Source: CBFIGX01 sp965662265
GTDB lineage: Bacteria; Bacteroidota; Bacteroidia; Flavobacteriales; UBA7430
Direction: 5' to 3'
Assembly: GCA_965662265.1 (NCBI GenBank)
Contig: CBFIGX010000003.1
Location: 1 to 64,000, forward strand
Length of the DNA stretch: 64,000 bases
Position 1 is the stretch's first letter. Each line of letters opens with the position of its first letter. The position numbers and the translations under genes are program-made. The notes under the pieces were generated by a model. It had not been told where the DNA came from. It saw only the letters and a list, made by a program, of their open reading frames with translations, and searched no databases. Positions 15,660-25,382 of this stretch are shown piece by piece.

Positions 15660-17843
15660 TTATTCTGAAACTACTATCTTTTCAATTATTCGGTGGTTGT
15701 CTACTTCAATACTTAAAGTATATACCCCAGATTTAATATTACCGTGAAGTTCTGATAAATGGAGTTTGTTAGTTCCTGTTGTCAGTGGCAAAGTTTTGTC
15801 AAAAATCATAGAACCAATCATATTTTGAAGTGACAACTTAACGTCAGAATCTTCATTAAGATATAAATCGATTGTTGCGTCTCCTTTTGAAGGATTTGGA
15901 TAGATATCAATACCCACTTGTTGTGATTCGTCTATATTTAAATCAGTTATCTTACAGATTACAAAGTTATCTATATACAACCAATTACCATTAGACCCAG
16001 AAAATTCAAATTTAATTCTAACATTTTCATTACCTCTGTATGAATTTAGATTTACATTTTCCTCAGACCATTCATCATTTTCTGGAACAAAATCAAATAA
16101 ACTTGTAGATGTGCCAATAGTAGATAATTCGTCAGAATCTAAATCAGCTCTTTTAGACCAAATTCTTCCGCAGTCATTAGAAATATAAATTGAAAGATTA
16201 TCATTTGTAGCCAGTGTCTTTTTAGCGTATGCAATGTCAAAGTAGGCACGTATAGACTGACCGTTTGATATATTACTAAGATCAATACTAGGCGACGTTA
16301 ATGTGTGAATCTCATCATTACTGTCAAAATCAGTTGTTCTAATTCGTATAGAAGCTGAATTAGTACCATTTACAGTTATAGGACTAACATCAGGGCTTGA
16401 AGCCGCAGTGGTTCTTTGCCAACTAATTGAATTCGTAGGTGCATCTATGGTCCAGTCAAGCTCATCATTAGTATTGATAGGGAATGAACTCGATTCAAAC
16501 GTTTCAAAGTATGGAGTTATTGCACCGGACACAAAATCAGTAGTCATAATATGATTTGAGATGGTCGATGAAGAGGTTCCATCTGGACTTGTTACAGTAA
16601 GTGAAACATCCCATTCTCCTTCTTCGTCGAAAGAGACAATAGGGTTTTGTTCTGTAGACGTCGATGGTGAGCCATTCTCAAATTCCCACTGGTATGTAAG
16701 TTCTAAATCGGTATTATAAGAAAGGTCATTAAAGCTAAATTCTGAACCACTACATCCTATAGTTTCATTAGTTGCAAAATGTGCTATAGGTTGGCAATTT
16801 AGGTCTTCATAGCCTTCATTTGTTCCAGTTTCTTCAAGATTTGCCTGGCTAACAAGAACAGACCTATATGTGTTTATTGCATTATGCATACGCTCAATTT
16901 GTCCAATGGTAAACATGTTCATGCATTGATCGTCAGAATAGTCCATGTAATTCATAAACATTTCTCCATTTCCTTGAGGAATAGTTTGCCCTGGAGATGC
17001 AGAGCAAGTCTGTACATGATAAGGGAACGCTCCTCCGTTGGCATCACCATTCATATCACACACCCCATAGTTAGGCTCTTGTGATGTAGGTGTATCGTCA
17101 ACATTGTCATCACCACAATCTTGATCTCCCCATATGTGAATTAGATTTAGCCAATGACCCACTTCATGGGTTAGCGTTCTTCCGACAGCACCATTGGCAG
17201 ATTCTATAGACCCACAATAATCATGTCTTAAAACTATTCCATCAGTATCTGTATCTTCCCATAATTGGTCAGGAAATTGAGCAAAACCCAACACCATTCC
17301 ACCATCTACAGAGAAGTTCTCTATTGATTTTACAACCCAAACATTTAAGTATTTATAAGGGTTCCACTGAACAAGTTCTTTAACGTTATTTCTGGCTTCA
17401 TTGGTAAGGCTAGAATAGGTTCTGGTAACACCTTGGGTGCAATTTCCATCAGGATCTATTTTTGCCAGTCGAAACTCGATATTTGCAACACCTGCATAGG
17501 CAGCGAATACAGAAGGAGTATTAGCAGTATCCGGATTTAGTCGTGCAAAATCTTCGTTGATTACTCTGATTTGATCTTCAATTTGAGCCAAAGAAACATT
17601 TTCTTCTCCACCTTCATGTATAACGTGAAACACTACTGGAATTACAAAGCTGTTATTCACATTAGTTTTACTCTCTTTTACATGCTTATTAAATGCTTCG
17701 AATCTTGCTTTAAGCCTTACTGCATCTTCTGGTCTGTCGGCATACATTTCATTTCTTTGTTCAACAGATCCGCACCAATTTTGGGCAGAGCTAGTATGTA
17801 CTGTAGCCATAAGGCCAACAAATAATGCGATAATTTTCTTCAT
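15660..17843 (-). CDS. Secreted M43 (cytophagalysin/pappalysin-like) metalloprotease, T9SS cargo
   Basis: 727 residues. The signal peptide ends near TSSAQ. The M43 catalytic domain has the zinc motif H226-E227-VG-H230-WLNLI-H236 and the Met-turn MNYMDYSDD near residue 300. A PKD domain follows (about 355-440, with YQWEFENGSPS), then a beta-sandwich of the type found before sorting tails (about 450-640, ending in WLYIDNFVIC). The Por secretion tail is IDIYPNPSKGDATIDL to the end. It is a surface or released protease. A paralogue with the same layout is at 32323-34425. It has its own promoter box at 17914-17921 and ends at a bidirectional terminator. Confidence 0.95.
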   Translation of the reverse strand: MKKIIALFVGLMATVHTSSAQNWCGSVEQRNEMYADRPEDAVRLKARFEAFNKHVKESKTNVNNSFVIPVVFHVIHEGGEENVSLAQIEDQIRVINEDFARLNPDTANTPSVFAAYAGVANIEFRLAKIDPDGNCTQGVTRTYSSLTNEARNNVKELVQWNPYKYLNVWVVKSIENFSVDGGMVLGFAQFPDQLWEDTDTDGIVLRHDYCGSIESANGAVGRTLTHEVGHWLNLIHIWGDQDCGDDNVDDTPTSQEPNYGVCDMNGDANGGAFPYHVQTCSASPGQTIPQGNGEMFMNYMDYSDDQCMNMFTIGQIERMHNAINTYRSVLVSQANLEETGTNEGYEDLNCQPIAHFATNETIGCSGSEFSFNDLSYNTDLELTYQWEFENGSPSTSTEQNPIVSFDEEGEWDVSLTVTSPDGTSSSTISNHIMTTDFVSGAITPYFETFESSSFPINTNDELDWTIDAPTNSISWQRTTAASSPDVSPITVNGTNSASIRIRTTDFDSNDEIHTLTSPSIDLSNISNGQSIRAYFDIAYAKKTLATNDNLSIYISNDCGRIWSKRADLDSDELSTIGTSTSLFDFVPENDEWSEENVNLNSYRGNENVRIKFEFSGSNGNWLYIDNFVICKITDLNIDESQQVGIDIYPNPSKGDATIDLYLNEDSDVKLSLQNMIGSMIFDKTLPLTTGTNKLHLSELHGNIKSGVYTLSIEVDNHRIIEKIVVSE

Positions 17844-17913
17844 AATTTTGCGTGATAAAGTGATAAATTCTGTATTAAATTAACTTAGAACTTTCAAGGA
17901 CTAAATAGTGTGT

Positions 17914-17921
17914 CAAATATA
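17914..17921 (-). promoter_or_regulatory. Predicted -7 box for M43 protease gene
   Basis: TATATTTG read on the minus strand, about 70 nt before the start codon at 17843. It leaves a leader of roughly 65 nt. Confidence 0.6.
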
Positions 17922-18013
17922 CATATATAATATAAATTAACTGTGTCTATAATCTCATAGTTATTATGTCGGCACAACCACAAGTTCATTCAATTTGATT
18001 ACTTTTACAGTCG

Positions 18014-20143
18014 ATGAGAAAAAAGTCAAGATCAAAAACCTCCTCCAATTTATCTGCCTTGAAAGAACGGATTGTATTAATTTGTCAATCGTCTACCAAG
18101 CCTATAAGTTACAAATTGTTATGTAGAGAGCTAGGGGTTAAAGATAAGATTACCAAGAGTCAGGTTAAATTTTTGCTAAAGAATTTGTTGGCAGAAAAAC
18201 GTGTTAAGGAATTTGAACACGGCCGGTATGGTCTTAGTCAAACAGAAGAGACTCTGACTGGGAGACTGGATAAACGTCCTTCTGGAGCTGCTTATTTCAT
18301 ATGTGATTCTCTTGAAGTGGATGCTTATATTTCTCAAAAGAATGCAGGTAAAACACTTGGAGGAGACTTGGTAAAAGTTATTTTGACAGGAAGCTATAAA
18401 GGTAAAAACCCAGAGGCTCGTGTTGTTGGTATAGTTGAAAGACAACGAACTACTTATGTAGGGAATATACGTATGGACAAAAGACATTGTTTTTTGACAC
18501 CAGATAACAGTAAAGTAGGAACTGATTTTTACATTCCAGCAGACAAAGTCAATGGAGCCAAAGACGGTGATAAGGTACTTGTAGAAATGTTAGACTGGCC
18601 CAAGCGGGCTAAAAGTCCTTTTGCACGAGTGAAAAAAATCATTGGTGTAGCTGGTGAACATCATGCTGAAATTCATGCTATTTTATCTGAATATGGCTTG
18701 CCCTATCAATTCCCAAAAGATGTTGACACCTACGTTGCTGCTATAGAAGAAGAAATTAGTCCAAAAGAAATTGCAAAAAGAAGAGATATGAGGTCTGTTC
18801 CAACCTTTACCATTGACCCTCATGATGCAAAAGATTTTGATGATGCTTTATCGATACAAAAAGTAGAAAGAGGGTGGGAGATCGGAGTTCACATTGCTGA
18901 TGTTTCTTACTATGTGAAGGAAGGTACGCCATTAAATGATGAAGCTTATGAAAGGGGAACATCAGTATATCTAGTTGATAGGGTAATTCCAATGTTACCT
19001 GAAAAATTATCCAATAAAGTCTGCTCTCTTCGCCCAGAAGAGGAAAAGTTATGTTTTTCTGCCGTATTTATTATTGATGAAAAAGCAAAAGTTCTAGATG
19101 AATGGTTTGGTAGAACAGTTATCTATTCAAATCATAGATTTACCTACGAAGAGGCGCAAGAAGTAATAGAAACTAACAATGGCCCATACGCGGAGTCTCT
19201 AAGTTTGATGAATAATATGGCTAAGAAGATGCGTCGAAGTAGAATTCAAAATGGTGCAATTACTTTTGACAGAGTTGAAGTAAAGTTTAAGCTCGATAAA
19301 GATAACAATCCACATGGAGTTTATTTTAAGCATGCCAAGGACGCTAACAAGCTTATTGAAGAGTTTATGCTTCTTGCCAATAAAAGCGTGGCAGCCTTTA
19401 TAGGTAAAAAGCAAAATGGATTACCCACCAAAAAACCTTTTGTGTACAGGATACACGATGTTCCTGATCCAGAAAAGTTGAGCAACTTCTCCACATTCGT
19501 AGAACAATTTGGGCATAAAATGACATCACAGTCACCACCAGAAATAGCAAAATCTATGAATAGGATACTAGCAGATGTTTCGGGAAAAAAAGAAGAGAAT
19601 ATGGTAGAGCTTCTAGCTATTAGAACTATGAGTAAAGCCAAATACACCACCGAAAATATTGGACATTACGGCTTGGGGTTCGATTACTATTCGCATTTTA
19701 CTTCTCCTATAAGACGATGGCCAGATGTGATGGTTCACCGATTATTACAGACCTATCTAGATGGTGGAAAGGTAGAAGACAAAGCGCAGATTGAAGAACA
19801 ATGTCAACATGCTTCTGGTATGGAGAAATTGGCTACAGAGGCAGAGCGTTCATCTATCAAATATATGCAAGTAAAATACCTATTAGGTAAAGAAGGTCAT
19901 CAATTTGACGGGTTAATATCTGGTGTTACTGAATATGGTATTTTTGTAGAACTTATTGATAGTTTGTGTGAAGGGCTTGTTTCGATGAGAGATTTAAGAG
20001 ACGATCATTATGATCTAGACAAATCTACCTTTACATTAGTTGGTAGGTCAACAGGAAACAAATTCCAATTAGGAGATTTAGTTCGTATTAGGGTAAAACA
20101 AGTAGACTTAGTAAAGAAACAATTGGACTTTCAATTGGCATAA
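18014..20143 (+). CDS. rnr: Ribonuclease R
   Basis: 709 residues, close to the family norm for Bacteroidota. An N-terminal helix-turn-helix region (about 10-70) is followed by two cold-shock-like domains, then the RNB domain with metal-binding D268, D274, D276 and D277 in DPHDAKDFDDALS and the conserved HYGLGFDYYSHFTSPIRRWPD-type region (ends near 570), then a C-terminal S1 domain (about 625-709, GLISGVTEYGIFVEL). It degrades structured RNA 3' to 5' and takes part in rRNA and mRNA quality control. No neighbour is co-directional at close distance; it converges with pheS. Confidence 0.97.
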   Translation: MRKKSRSKTSSNLSALKERIVLICQSSTKPISYKLLCRELGVKDKITKSQVKFLLKNLLAEKRVKEFEHGRYGLSQTEETLTGRLDKRPSGAAYFICDSLEVDAYISQKNAGKTLGGDLVKVILTGSYKGKNPEARVVGIVERQRTTYVGNIRMDKRHCFLTPDNSKVGTDFYIPADKVNGAKDGDKVLVEMLDWPKRAKSPFARVKKIIGVAGEHHAEIHAILSEYGLPYQFPKDVDTYVAAIEEEISPKEIAKRRDMRSVPTFTIDPHDAKDFDDALSIQKVERGWEIGVHIADVSYYVKEGTPLNDEAYERGTSVYLVDRVIPMLPEKLSNKVCSLRPEEEKLCFSAVFIIDEKAKVLDEWFGRTVIYSNHRFTYEEAQEVIETNNGPYAESLSLMNNMAKKMRRSRIQNGAITFDRVEVKFKLDKDNNPHGVYFKHAKDANKLIEEFMLLANKSVAAFIGKKQNGLPTKKPFVYRIHDVPDPEKLSNFSTFVEQFGHKMTSQSPPEIAKSMNRILADVSGKKEENMVELLAIRTMSKAKYTTENIGHYGLGFDYYSHFTSPIRRWPDVMVHRLLQTYLDGGKVEDKAQIEEQCQHASGMEKLATEAERSSIKYMQVKYLLGKEGHQFDGLISGVTEYGIFVELIDSLCEGLVSMRDLRDDHYDLDKSTFTLVGRSTGNKFQLGDLVRIRVKQVDLVKKQLDFQLA

Positions 20144-20162
20144 AATCCAAATGATAAGCTCT

Positions 20163-21182
20163 TTATGCTTTTGTGAATTGCTCTAGAAAACGGATGTCAT
20201 TTTCAAAAAATAGTCGTAAGTCTTTCACTTGATATTTAAGCATTGTTATTCTCTCCAAGCCCATACCAAACGCAAATCCAGAATATTTTTTAGAGTCAAT
20301 ATTGCAATTATCCAAAACGTTTGGATCAACCATACCACAGCCTAAGATTTCAACCCAACCAGTATATTTACAGATATTACACCCTTCACCTTTGCAAATA
20401 TTACATGAAATATCCACTTCGGCACTTGGTTCTGTAAATGGGAAATAGGATGGGCGTAATCTAATTTGTGTTTCAGCACCGAAAAATTCCTTTGCAAAAT
20501 GAAGAAGTGTTTGCTTTAGATCAGCAAATGATACGTTTTCGTCAATGTATAAACCTTCAATTTGATGAAAAATACAATGCGCTCGAGCAGAAATAGCTTC
20601 ATTTCTAAAAACACGACCTGGAGAAATAGTCCTTATTGGTGGCGTATTTTGTTCCATATATCTCACTTGCACAGAAGAGGTGTGTGTTCTGAGAAGATAA
20701 TCCGGATTTCTTTGGATAAAAAATGTGTCTTGCATATCCCTAGCAGGATGCTCTTCTGGCAGATTTAGTGCGCTAAAGTTATGCCAATCGTCTTCTATTT
20801 CAGGACCTTCAGATATGGTAAAGCCTAAGCGTGAAAAAATAGTAACAATCTCATTTTTAACAATAGATAAAGGGTGTCTTGAGCCTAACCTCATTGGTTC
20901 AGCACTCATAGTTAAATCAGTGCCTGAAGGTTTGTTTTCTGTTTGAGATTCTATTGCTTCCTTAAGAGAATTTACTTTTTCTAAGCATTTGTTTTTTAGT
21001 TCATTTATAGACTGCCCAAACGCTTTTTTTTCTTCCTTTGGCACCTCTTTAAATGACGAAAATAAATCGTTTAGAATTCCTTTTTTACCTAGATATTCTA
21101 TTCTAAATTTTTCAACGTCTGCTATAGCGTCAGCCTCGAATTTTTCTACGATAGCAATGTGCTCTTTGATTTTATTAAGCAT
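20163..21182 (-). CDS. pheS: Phenylalanyl-tRNA synthetase alpha subunit
   Basis: 339 residues, full length. The N-terminal coiled coil (1-85) is followed by the class II catalytic core: GSRHPLSIVKNEIV, DDWHNFSALNLPEEHPARDM, RTHTSSVQ (motif 2 region), FHQIEGLYID, PSYFPFTEPSAEVD, and motif 3 FAFGMGLERITMLKY. It charges tRNA-Phe together with PheT, which is not in this window. Two CxxC pairs in CNICKGEGCNICKYTGW near residue 255 form an extra Zn-type insert also seen in other PheS proteins. Confidence 0.98.
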   Translation of the reverse strand: MLNKIKEHIAIVEKFEADAIADVEKFRIEYLGKKGILNDLFSSFKEVPKEEKKAFGQSINELKNKCLEKVNSLKEAIESQTENKPSGTDLTMSAEPMRLGSRHPLSIVKNEIVTIFSRLGFTISEGPEIEDDWHNFSALNLPEEHPARDMQDTFFIQRNPDYLLRTHTSSVQVRYMEQNTPPIRTISPGRVFRNEAISARAHCIFHQIEGLYIDENVSFADLKQTLLHFAKEFFGAETQIRLRPSYFPFTEPSAEVDISCNICKGEGCNICKYTGWVEILGCGMVDPNVLDNCNIDSKKYSGFAFGMGLERITMLKYQVKDLRLFFENDIRFLEQFTKA

Positions 21183-21229
21183 ATGTTTTGCTTTATTTCA
21201 ATACGATGAATATCGTGAATGAAAATTTG

Positions 21230-21237
21230 TATATTTG
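21230..21237 (+). promoter_or_regulatory. Predicted -7 box; decides downstream start
   Basis: TATATTTG lies within the upstream extension of the open frame and before ATG 21278, so the shorter start is preferred. Confidence 0.6.
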
Positions 21238-21277
21238 TCTTTTGCAAGCAGACAATATTACTAAATATAAAGGACAT

Positions 21278-21628
21278 ATGAAACGTAAAATTTACAGTAG
21301 TTTAGGCTTAGTTGCGACCCTTTTTGCTATTATGCTTTCCGCTAGCTCATGCGAAGTTACACATACCTATACAACAGAAATTAGCATAGTAGATATTGAT
21401 GGGGAAGCAATGAGTGATGTAACAGTCGAAACATCTATTGAATCTACCCAACCTCATGTTGTTTTTCGCACTGCGCAAACTAATAATTTAGGTAAAGTTT
21501 ATTTTGAATTTGATAATGTGGCAATCCTAAAAGTTACCGCCGATAAAAATAATTATCACGGTGAGGGGCTTGTAGTATTAGAGGAAGATATAAACGTGTT
21601 GAAAACTATAGTAGTCTACGAAAATTAG
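21278..21628 (+). CDS. Small lipoprotein, unknown
   Basis: 116 residues from ATG 21278, chosen because the promoter box lies inside the longer frame and because MKRKIYSSLGLVATLFAIMLSASSC then forms a proper lipoprotein signal with lipobox ASSC. The mature part (about 90 residues) is beta-rich and resembles a carboxypeptidase-regulatory-like fold: EISIVDIDGEAMSDVTVETSIE then GKVYFEFDNVAILKVTADK. Expected to be anchored in the envelope. No partner gene is evident; its stop overlaps that of the convergent gene. Confidence 0.75.
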   Translation: MKRKIYSSLGLVATLFAIMLSASSCEVTHTYTTEISIVDIDGEAMSDVTVETSIESTQPHVVFRTAQTNNLGKVYFEFDNVAILKVTADKNNYHGEGLVVLEEDINVLKTIVVYEN

Positions 21629-21978
21629 AAGATAACACCACTTTCTTCGAAGTATAAAATAGCCGCTTCTTTCATTAAAATAGTTTGCTCGCCCGGTTTT
21701 AATGCAGGAAGTTTTTCGTTTGTTTTATAGTGAGGCCAACCATCCTTGTCTCTGCCCTCCAATTCGTAGTAGCCATAATTACTAAGTAGTCTACAGATAG
21801 CAACGTGTAAAAGATCCATTTTTTCTTCTTTAGAAAACACCTGATACCCTTTTCCTAACTCTTGAATTCCTATTAAAAATAGAATGGCTTGTAGGTCTAA
21901 TTGCTCACCGTCGCCAAACTCGTTTGATACAAATTCTACCAAACGATTCCATTTTAATTTTGATTCTTCGTTTCTCAT
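21625..21978 (-). CDS. Conserved hypothetical protein
   Basis: 117 residues, soluble, acidic, helical. It has no signal peptide. Motifs visible: LDLQAILFLIGIQELGKG, then EEKMDLLHVAICRLLS, YYELEGRDKDGWPHY and a C-terminal TILMKEAAILYFEE. I recognise it as a type of small protein conserved in Flavobacteriia but know no function. Its stop overlaps the stop of the convergent lipoprotein gene by 4 nt. Confidence 0.7.
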   Translation of the reverse strand: MRNEESKLKWNRLVEFVSNEFGDGEQLDLQAILFLIGIQELGKGYQVFSKEEKMDLLHVAICRLLSNYGYYELEGRDKDGWPHYKTNEKLPALKPGEQTILMKEAAILYFEESGVIF

Positions 21979-22046
21979 AGTCTAATAATTTACAGCAAAT
22001 TTACAATGTTCTTTCGAATCTTGATTTCTCAACGTAACTTTATCCT

Positions 22047-22586
22047 ATGAATTATATCGATTATATCGTGTTGGCACCAATACTTTATGGATTCTATAAG
22101 GGCTTTACAAAGGGACTTATCCTAGAGTTAACATCACTAATAGCTTTAATTGCAGCAATTTATGGTGCAAGCCATTTATCTGGCCACACCTTTAAGCTGT
22201 TAAAAAAAGTGTCTCAAATTGATCAGGGTTATCTTGAGATGGTCTCCTATGCCTTAACCTTTATAGGGATTATTATAGGGATTAATTTAATAGGAAAGTT
22301 ACTCACTTATCTAGTTAAAATGGTTGCTTTAGGATTTGTTAATAGATTGGTTGGGGCTATTTTTGGAGGAGTTAAGGTATTGCTTATTATTACTATTATT
22401 TTACACTTTTTCAATACATTTAATAGTCAGTTTAAGTTGATAAATGAGAAACAATTAAACCATTCACTCATTTATAAGCCTTTGTTAGAGCACTCTCAAA
22501 AATTATATCCCAATATTGTAGCTCAGTTTACTAAGCGAAAGCATCAAATCAATGAGAGCTTACCAGAAAAGAATAAAAACTTATAA
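22047..22586 (+). CDS. CvpA family membrane protein
   Basis: 179 residues with four predicted membrane helices (about 5-20, 25-45, 62-85 and 102-125). The start MNYIDYIVLAPILYGFYKGFTKG is typical of the CvpA/colicin V production family (D..V...I...G..KGF). Members are small inner-membrane proteins linked to envelope homeostasis; the molecular role is not settled. TAACTTTA, a near match to the -7 box, ends 4 nt before the start codon. The 3' end overlaps the start of a decayed secreted-protein gene. Confidence 0.88.
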   Translation: MNYIDYIVLAPILYGFYKGFTKGLILELTSLIALIAAIYGASHLSGHTFKLLKKVSQIDQGYLEMVSYALTFIGIIIGINLIGKLLTYLVKMVALGFVNRLVGAIFGGVKVLLIITIILHFFNTFNSQFKLINEKQLNHSLIYKPLLEHSQKLYPNIVAQFTKRKHQINESLPEKNKNL

Positions 22587-22915
22587 ATTTAGGCTGCGAG
22601 CATCAGCAATTTGTTTACTACACTTTATGAGTTTTCCTTTTATGGTATGTGGACAAAGTTGTAGATGTGTCTGATCTAAAAAATTTAAATTTGTTAGCCA
22701 CCTTTAATACTGAAGAAGTTTATCAGTACAAGATCAATTCTCAAATGCAGTTATATGTTCATGTCTCTTTCGTCAATGAGCAAATAGTTGATTTATCAAA
22801 TGGATAGAACATGATAGGAGTTTTATCATCTATACCCCAAAACACTCATCTTGTTTTAGTAGAATCTATGTCTGATGTTGTTATTTTAAAAGTTGCCCTA
22901 AGAAATCCTCATTAA
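22552..22915 (+). pseudogene. Decayed small secreted protein (frameshift plus stop)
   Basis: An ATG at 22552, inside the end of the CvpA gene, opens a frame with a basic N-terminus and a signal peptide ending in FPFMVCGQ (to about 22656), then runs into TGA at 22672. If one A of the AAA at 22655-22657 is dropped, the frame continues as VVDVSDLKNLNLLATF and on to TAG at 22805. After that TAG the same frame continues as NMIGVLSSIPQNTHLVLVE to TAA at 22913-22915. The repaired product would be about 120 residues. One extra base and one nonsense codon thus separate it from a normal secreted protein. Overlap with cvpA suggests a former operon. Product unknown. Confidence 0.55.
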
Positions 22916-24102
22916 CATTTAATTGCTCTTATTCCAGGGAGTTCTTTTCCTTCTATATATTCAAGCATCGCTCCTCCTCCTGTAGATACATAACTCACAT
23001 TATTTTGCATATTAAAAGTTTTAATGGCCGCTACTGAATCGCCACCTCCAACTAATGAGAATGCACCTTCAGATGTTGCATCAACAATAGCCTGCGCTAT
23101 ATGTTTTGTGCCTTCAGAAAAAGCAGACATCTCAAAAACTCCCATTGGACCATTCCACAGTATAGTTTTAGAGTTGATGATGACACTTCTAAACAGACTT
23201 TTAGATTTATTTCCGATATCTAACCCCATCCAGTCATCTTTAATCGAATTTATATCACTTACATAAGTGTTGGCATTATTAGAAAATGCATCTGCATTCA
23301 TTGAGTCTACAGGAATAAATAATTCTACATGATGTTTTTTTGCATCCTCGATTATAGATAAAGCCATATCGAGCTTGTCATCTTCAACTAAAGAAGCACC
23401 AACAGACCCTCCAAGCGCTTTAGCAAATGTGTAGGACATCCCCCCCCCAATTATTATTTTATCAACTTTGTGCATTAATTTATTTATAATGGTAATTTTT
23501 GAAGACACCTTTGCACCACCTAGAATTGCTGTTATAGGCTTTTTTCCTTGATTTAATATCTTCTCAAGATTGTTTATTTCGTTTGCCATAACATATCCAA
23601 AACATTTGTTGCCTAAAAAGTAGTCCGCTATTTTAGATGTAGATGCATGGGCACGATGCGCAGTACCAAATGCATCATTTATGTAAACATCTCCTAGTGA
23701 TGCTAGTTGTTTTGCAAATTCAATATCTCCGGCTTTTTCTTCTGGATAGAAACGTAAATTTTCTAACAATAAAACCTTTCCAATCTTTAATTTATCGGCA
23801 GCTTCTCTTACATTTTCACCTATACAATCTGGTATAAATAACACCTTTGTGTTTAGCTTATCAGATAATGTTTTAACGATAGATCGAAGAGAAAATTTTT
23901 TCTCGGGGCCATTTTTAGGTCGGCCTAAATGAGACATCAATATGACTGATCCCCCATCCGTAATTACTTTATTTATAGTTGGTATCGCTGCGCTAATTCG
24001 AGTATCGTCAGTGATGACTAGATCGTCATTTAATGGTACATTAAAGTCTACGCGTATCAAGGCTTTTAAGCCTTTAAAGTTAATCTGATCTATTGTTTTC
24101 AT
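22912..24102 (-). CDS. pgk: Phosphoglycerate kinase
   Basis: 396 residues from ATG 24102; a start at 24120 would add six residues without family support. Family motifs: IRVDFNVPLND, SHLGRPKNGPEKKFSL, LLENLRFYPEE, NDAFGTAHRAHAS, AILGGAKVSSKI, GGGMSYTF, and the C-terminal VGGGDSVAAIKTF and STGGGAMLEY. It makes ATP from 1,3-bisphosphoglycerate in glycolysis. The codons for the IGGGM stretch contain nine consecutive G bases (23450-23458 as C on the + strand). It converges with the pseudogene and is divergent from holB. Confidence 0.98.
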   Translation of the reverse strand: MKTIDQINFKGLKALIRVDFNVPLNDDLVITDDTRISAAIPTINKVITDGGSVILMSHLGRPKNGPEKKFSLRSIVKTLSDKLNTKVLFIPDCIGENVREAADKLKIGKVLLLENLRFYPEEKAGDIEFAKQLASLGDVYINDAFGTAHRAHASTSKIADYFLGNKCFGYVMANEINNLEKILNQGKKPITAILGGAKVSSKITIINKLMHKVDKIIIGGGMSYTFAKALGGSVGASLVEDDKLDMALSIIEDAKKHHVELFIPVDSMNADAFSNNANTYVSDINSIKDDWMGLDIGNKSKSLFRSVIINSKTILWNGPMGVFEMSAFSEGTKHIAQAIVDATSEGAFSLVGGGDSVAAIKTFNMQNNVSYVSTGGGAMLEYIEGKELPGIRAIKC

Positions 24103-24196
24103 CGTGCTAATGTAAGGCATCTATCACATTATTTAAAATATTGATTTAGTTGATCTAGAAATATGACACAAGTGAAGAAATATTCGTTGCAAATTG

Positions 24197-24204
24197 TATC
24201 TTTG
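24197..24204 (+). promoter_or_regulatory. Predicted -7 box 4 nt before holB start
   Basis: TATCTTTG, then AGAT, then ATG 24209. It would start the long holB-scoB operon with a leaderless or nearly leaderless mRNA. Confidence 0.55.
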
Positions 24205-24208
24205 AGAT

Positions 24209-25366
24209 ATGTTGTTTAGTGAAATCATCGGGCACGATAAAATCAAAAAATTGTTGGTTCAGTCTGTTATGGATCAGCGGGTTCCGCATGCGCAACTATT
24301 TCTTGGCGCATCTGGATCTGCTAATTTGGCTCTTGCTTTATGTTTGTCTCAATTTATACACTGCAGCTCCCCTCTTGAATCCGACTCCTGTGGAGTATGC
24401 CCTTCTTGTTTAAAACACAAAAACATTGCACATCCAGACATGCACTTTGCTTTTCCTGTCGCTACAACCACATCCGTTAAAACGAAGCCAATTAGTAAAA
24501 AATTTATGTCTGAATGGCGACGTATGCTTACCGATAATGCATATTTTTCTATGTATGAATGGCTAAGGCACATAGGAGTTGAAAATAAGCAAGGTATTAT
24601 TTCTGTAGATCAAAGTGCTGATATGGTTAAAGATTTAAGTTTAAAACCATATGAAAGTGATACACAGATAATGCTCATTTGGATGCCAGAAAAAATGAAT
24701 ATTCAGGCTGCCAATAAGCTTCTAAAAATTATTGAGGAACCACCTTCTAAAACTTTATTTTTATTGGTGGCTGAAAGTGATGAAAACATGTTGGCAACAG
24801 TCTTGTCTAGAACACAGCTATTAAAGGTTCCTTCGTATTCATCATTTGAGGTAAGTGTATTTTTAGAGCAGAAAGGTGTGGATAAAACGGAAGCAAAGAT
24901 GATTGCATCTATCTCTGACGGTGACATCAGTAAAGCACTATATATGGCAAAGTACTCGGAAGGTGCTGGTGAAAATATGATGCGATTTATACAGTGGATG
25001 CGTTTGTGCTTTAGTGCATTAAAAGTTAAAGATATTGATAAACTAGTTCAATGGAGTGAAACGATAGCTAAATTAGGTAGAGAATCACAAAAGAATTTTT
25101 TGCTTTTTGCATCAAACTCAGTACGCGATGCATTGTTGAAAAATTATGGTGTAGGGCAAATGATGAAGATGAATGTTGGAGATCAAGATTTTACTATGGA
25201 CAAGTTTTCACCATTTATTCATGCAGATAACTGCATAGAAATAATAGAAGAGTTAAATATGGCGCATTTGCACATCGAACGAAATGCAAATCCAAAGATT
25301 TTATTTTTGGATCTTTCGTTTAAAATTGCAAGACTGCTTCATCAAAAATTAAAACAGGCGGTATAG
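24209..25366 (+). CDS. holB: DNA polymerase III delta' subunit
   Basis: 385 residues. AAA+ clamp-loader subunit: FSEIIGHDKIKKLL start, degenerate P-loop LGASGSANLALAL without the Walker Lys (usual for delta'), and a zinc module with C-x8-C-x2-C-x2-C in CSSPLESDSCGVCPSC. Then IISVDQSADMVKDLSLKPYE, MNIQAANKLLKIIEEPP and TVLSRTQL. It helps load the sliding clamp at replication forks. First gene of an operon in which ricT starts 16 nt after its stop. Confidence 0.95.
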   Translation: MLFSEIIGHDKIKKLLVQSVMDQRVPHAQLFLGASGSANLALALCLSQFIHCSSPLESDSCGVCPSCLKHKNIAHPDMHFAFPVATTTSVKTKPISKKFMSEWRRMLTDNAYFSMYEWLRHIGVENKQGIISVDQSADMVKDLSLKPYESDTQIMLIWMPEKMNIQAANKLLKIIEEPPSKTLFLLVAESDENMLATVLSRTQLLKVPSYSSFEVSVFLEQKGVDKTEAKMIASISDGDISKALYMAKYSEGAGENMMRFIQWMRLCFSALKVKDIDKLVQWSETIAKLGRESQKNFLLFASNSVRDALLKNYGVGQMMKMNVGDQDFTMDKFSPFIHADNCIEIIEELNMAHLHIERNANPKILFLDLSFKIARLLHQKLKQAV

Positions 25367-25382
25367 TCTAAAAAAAATAAAA

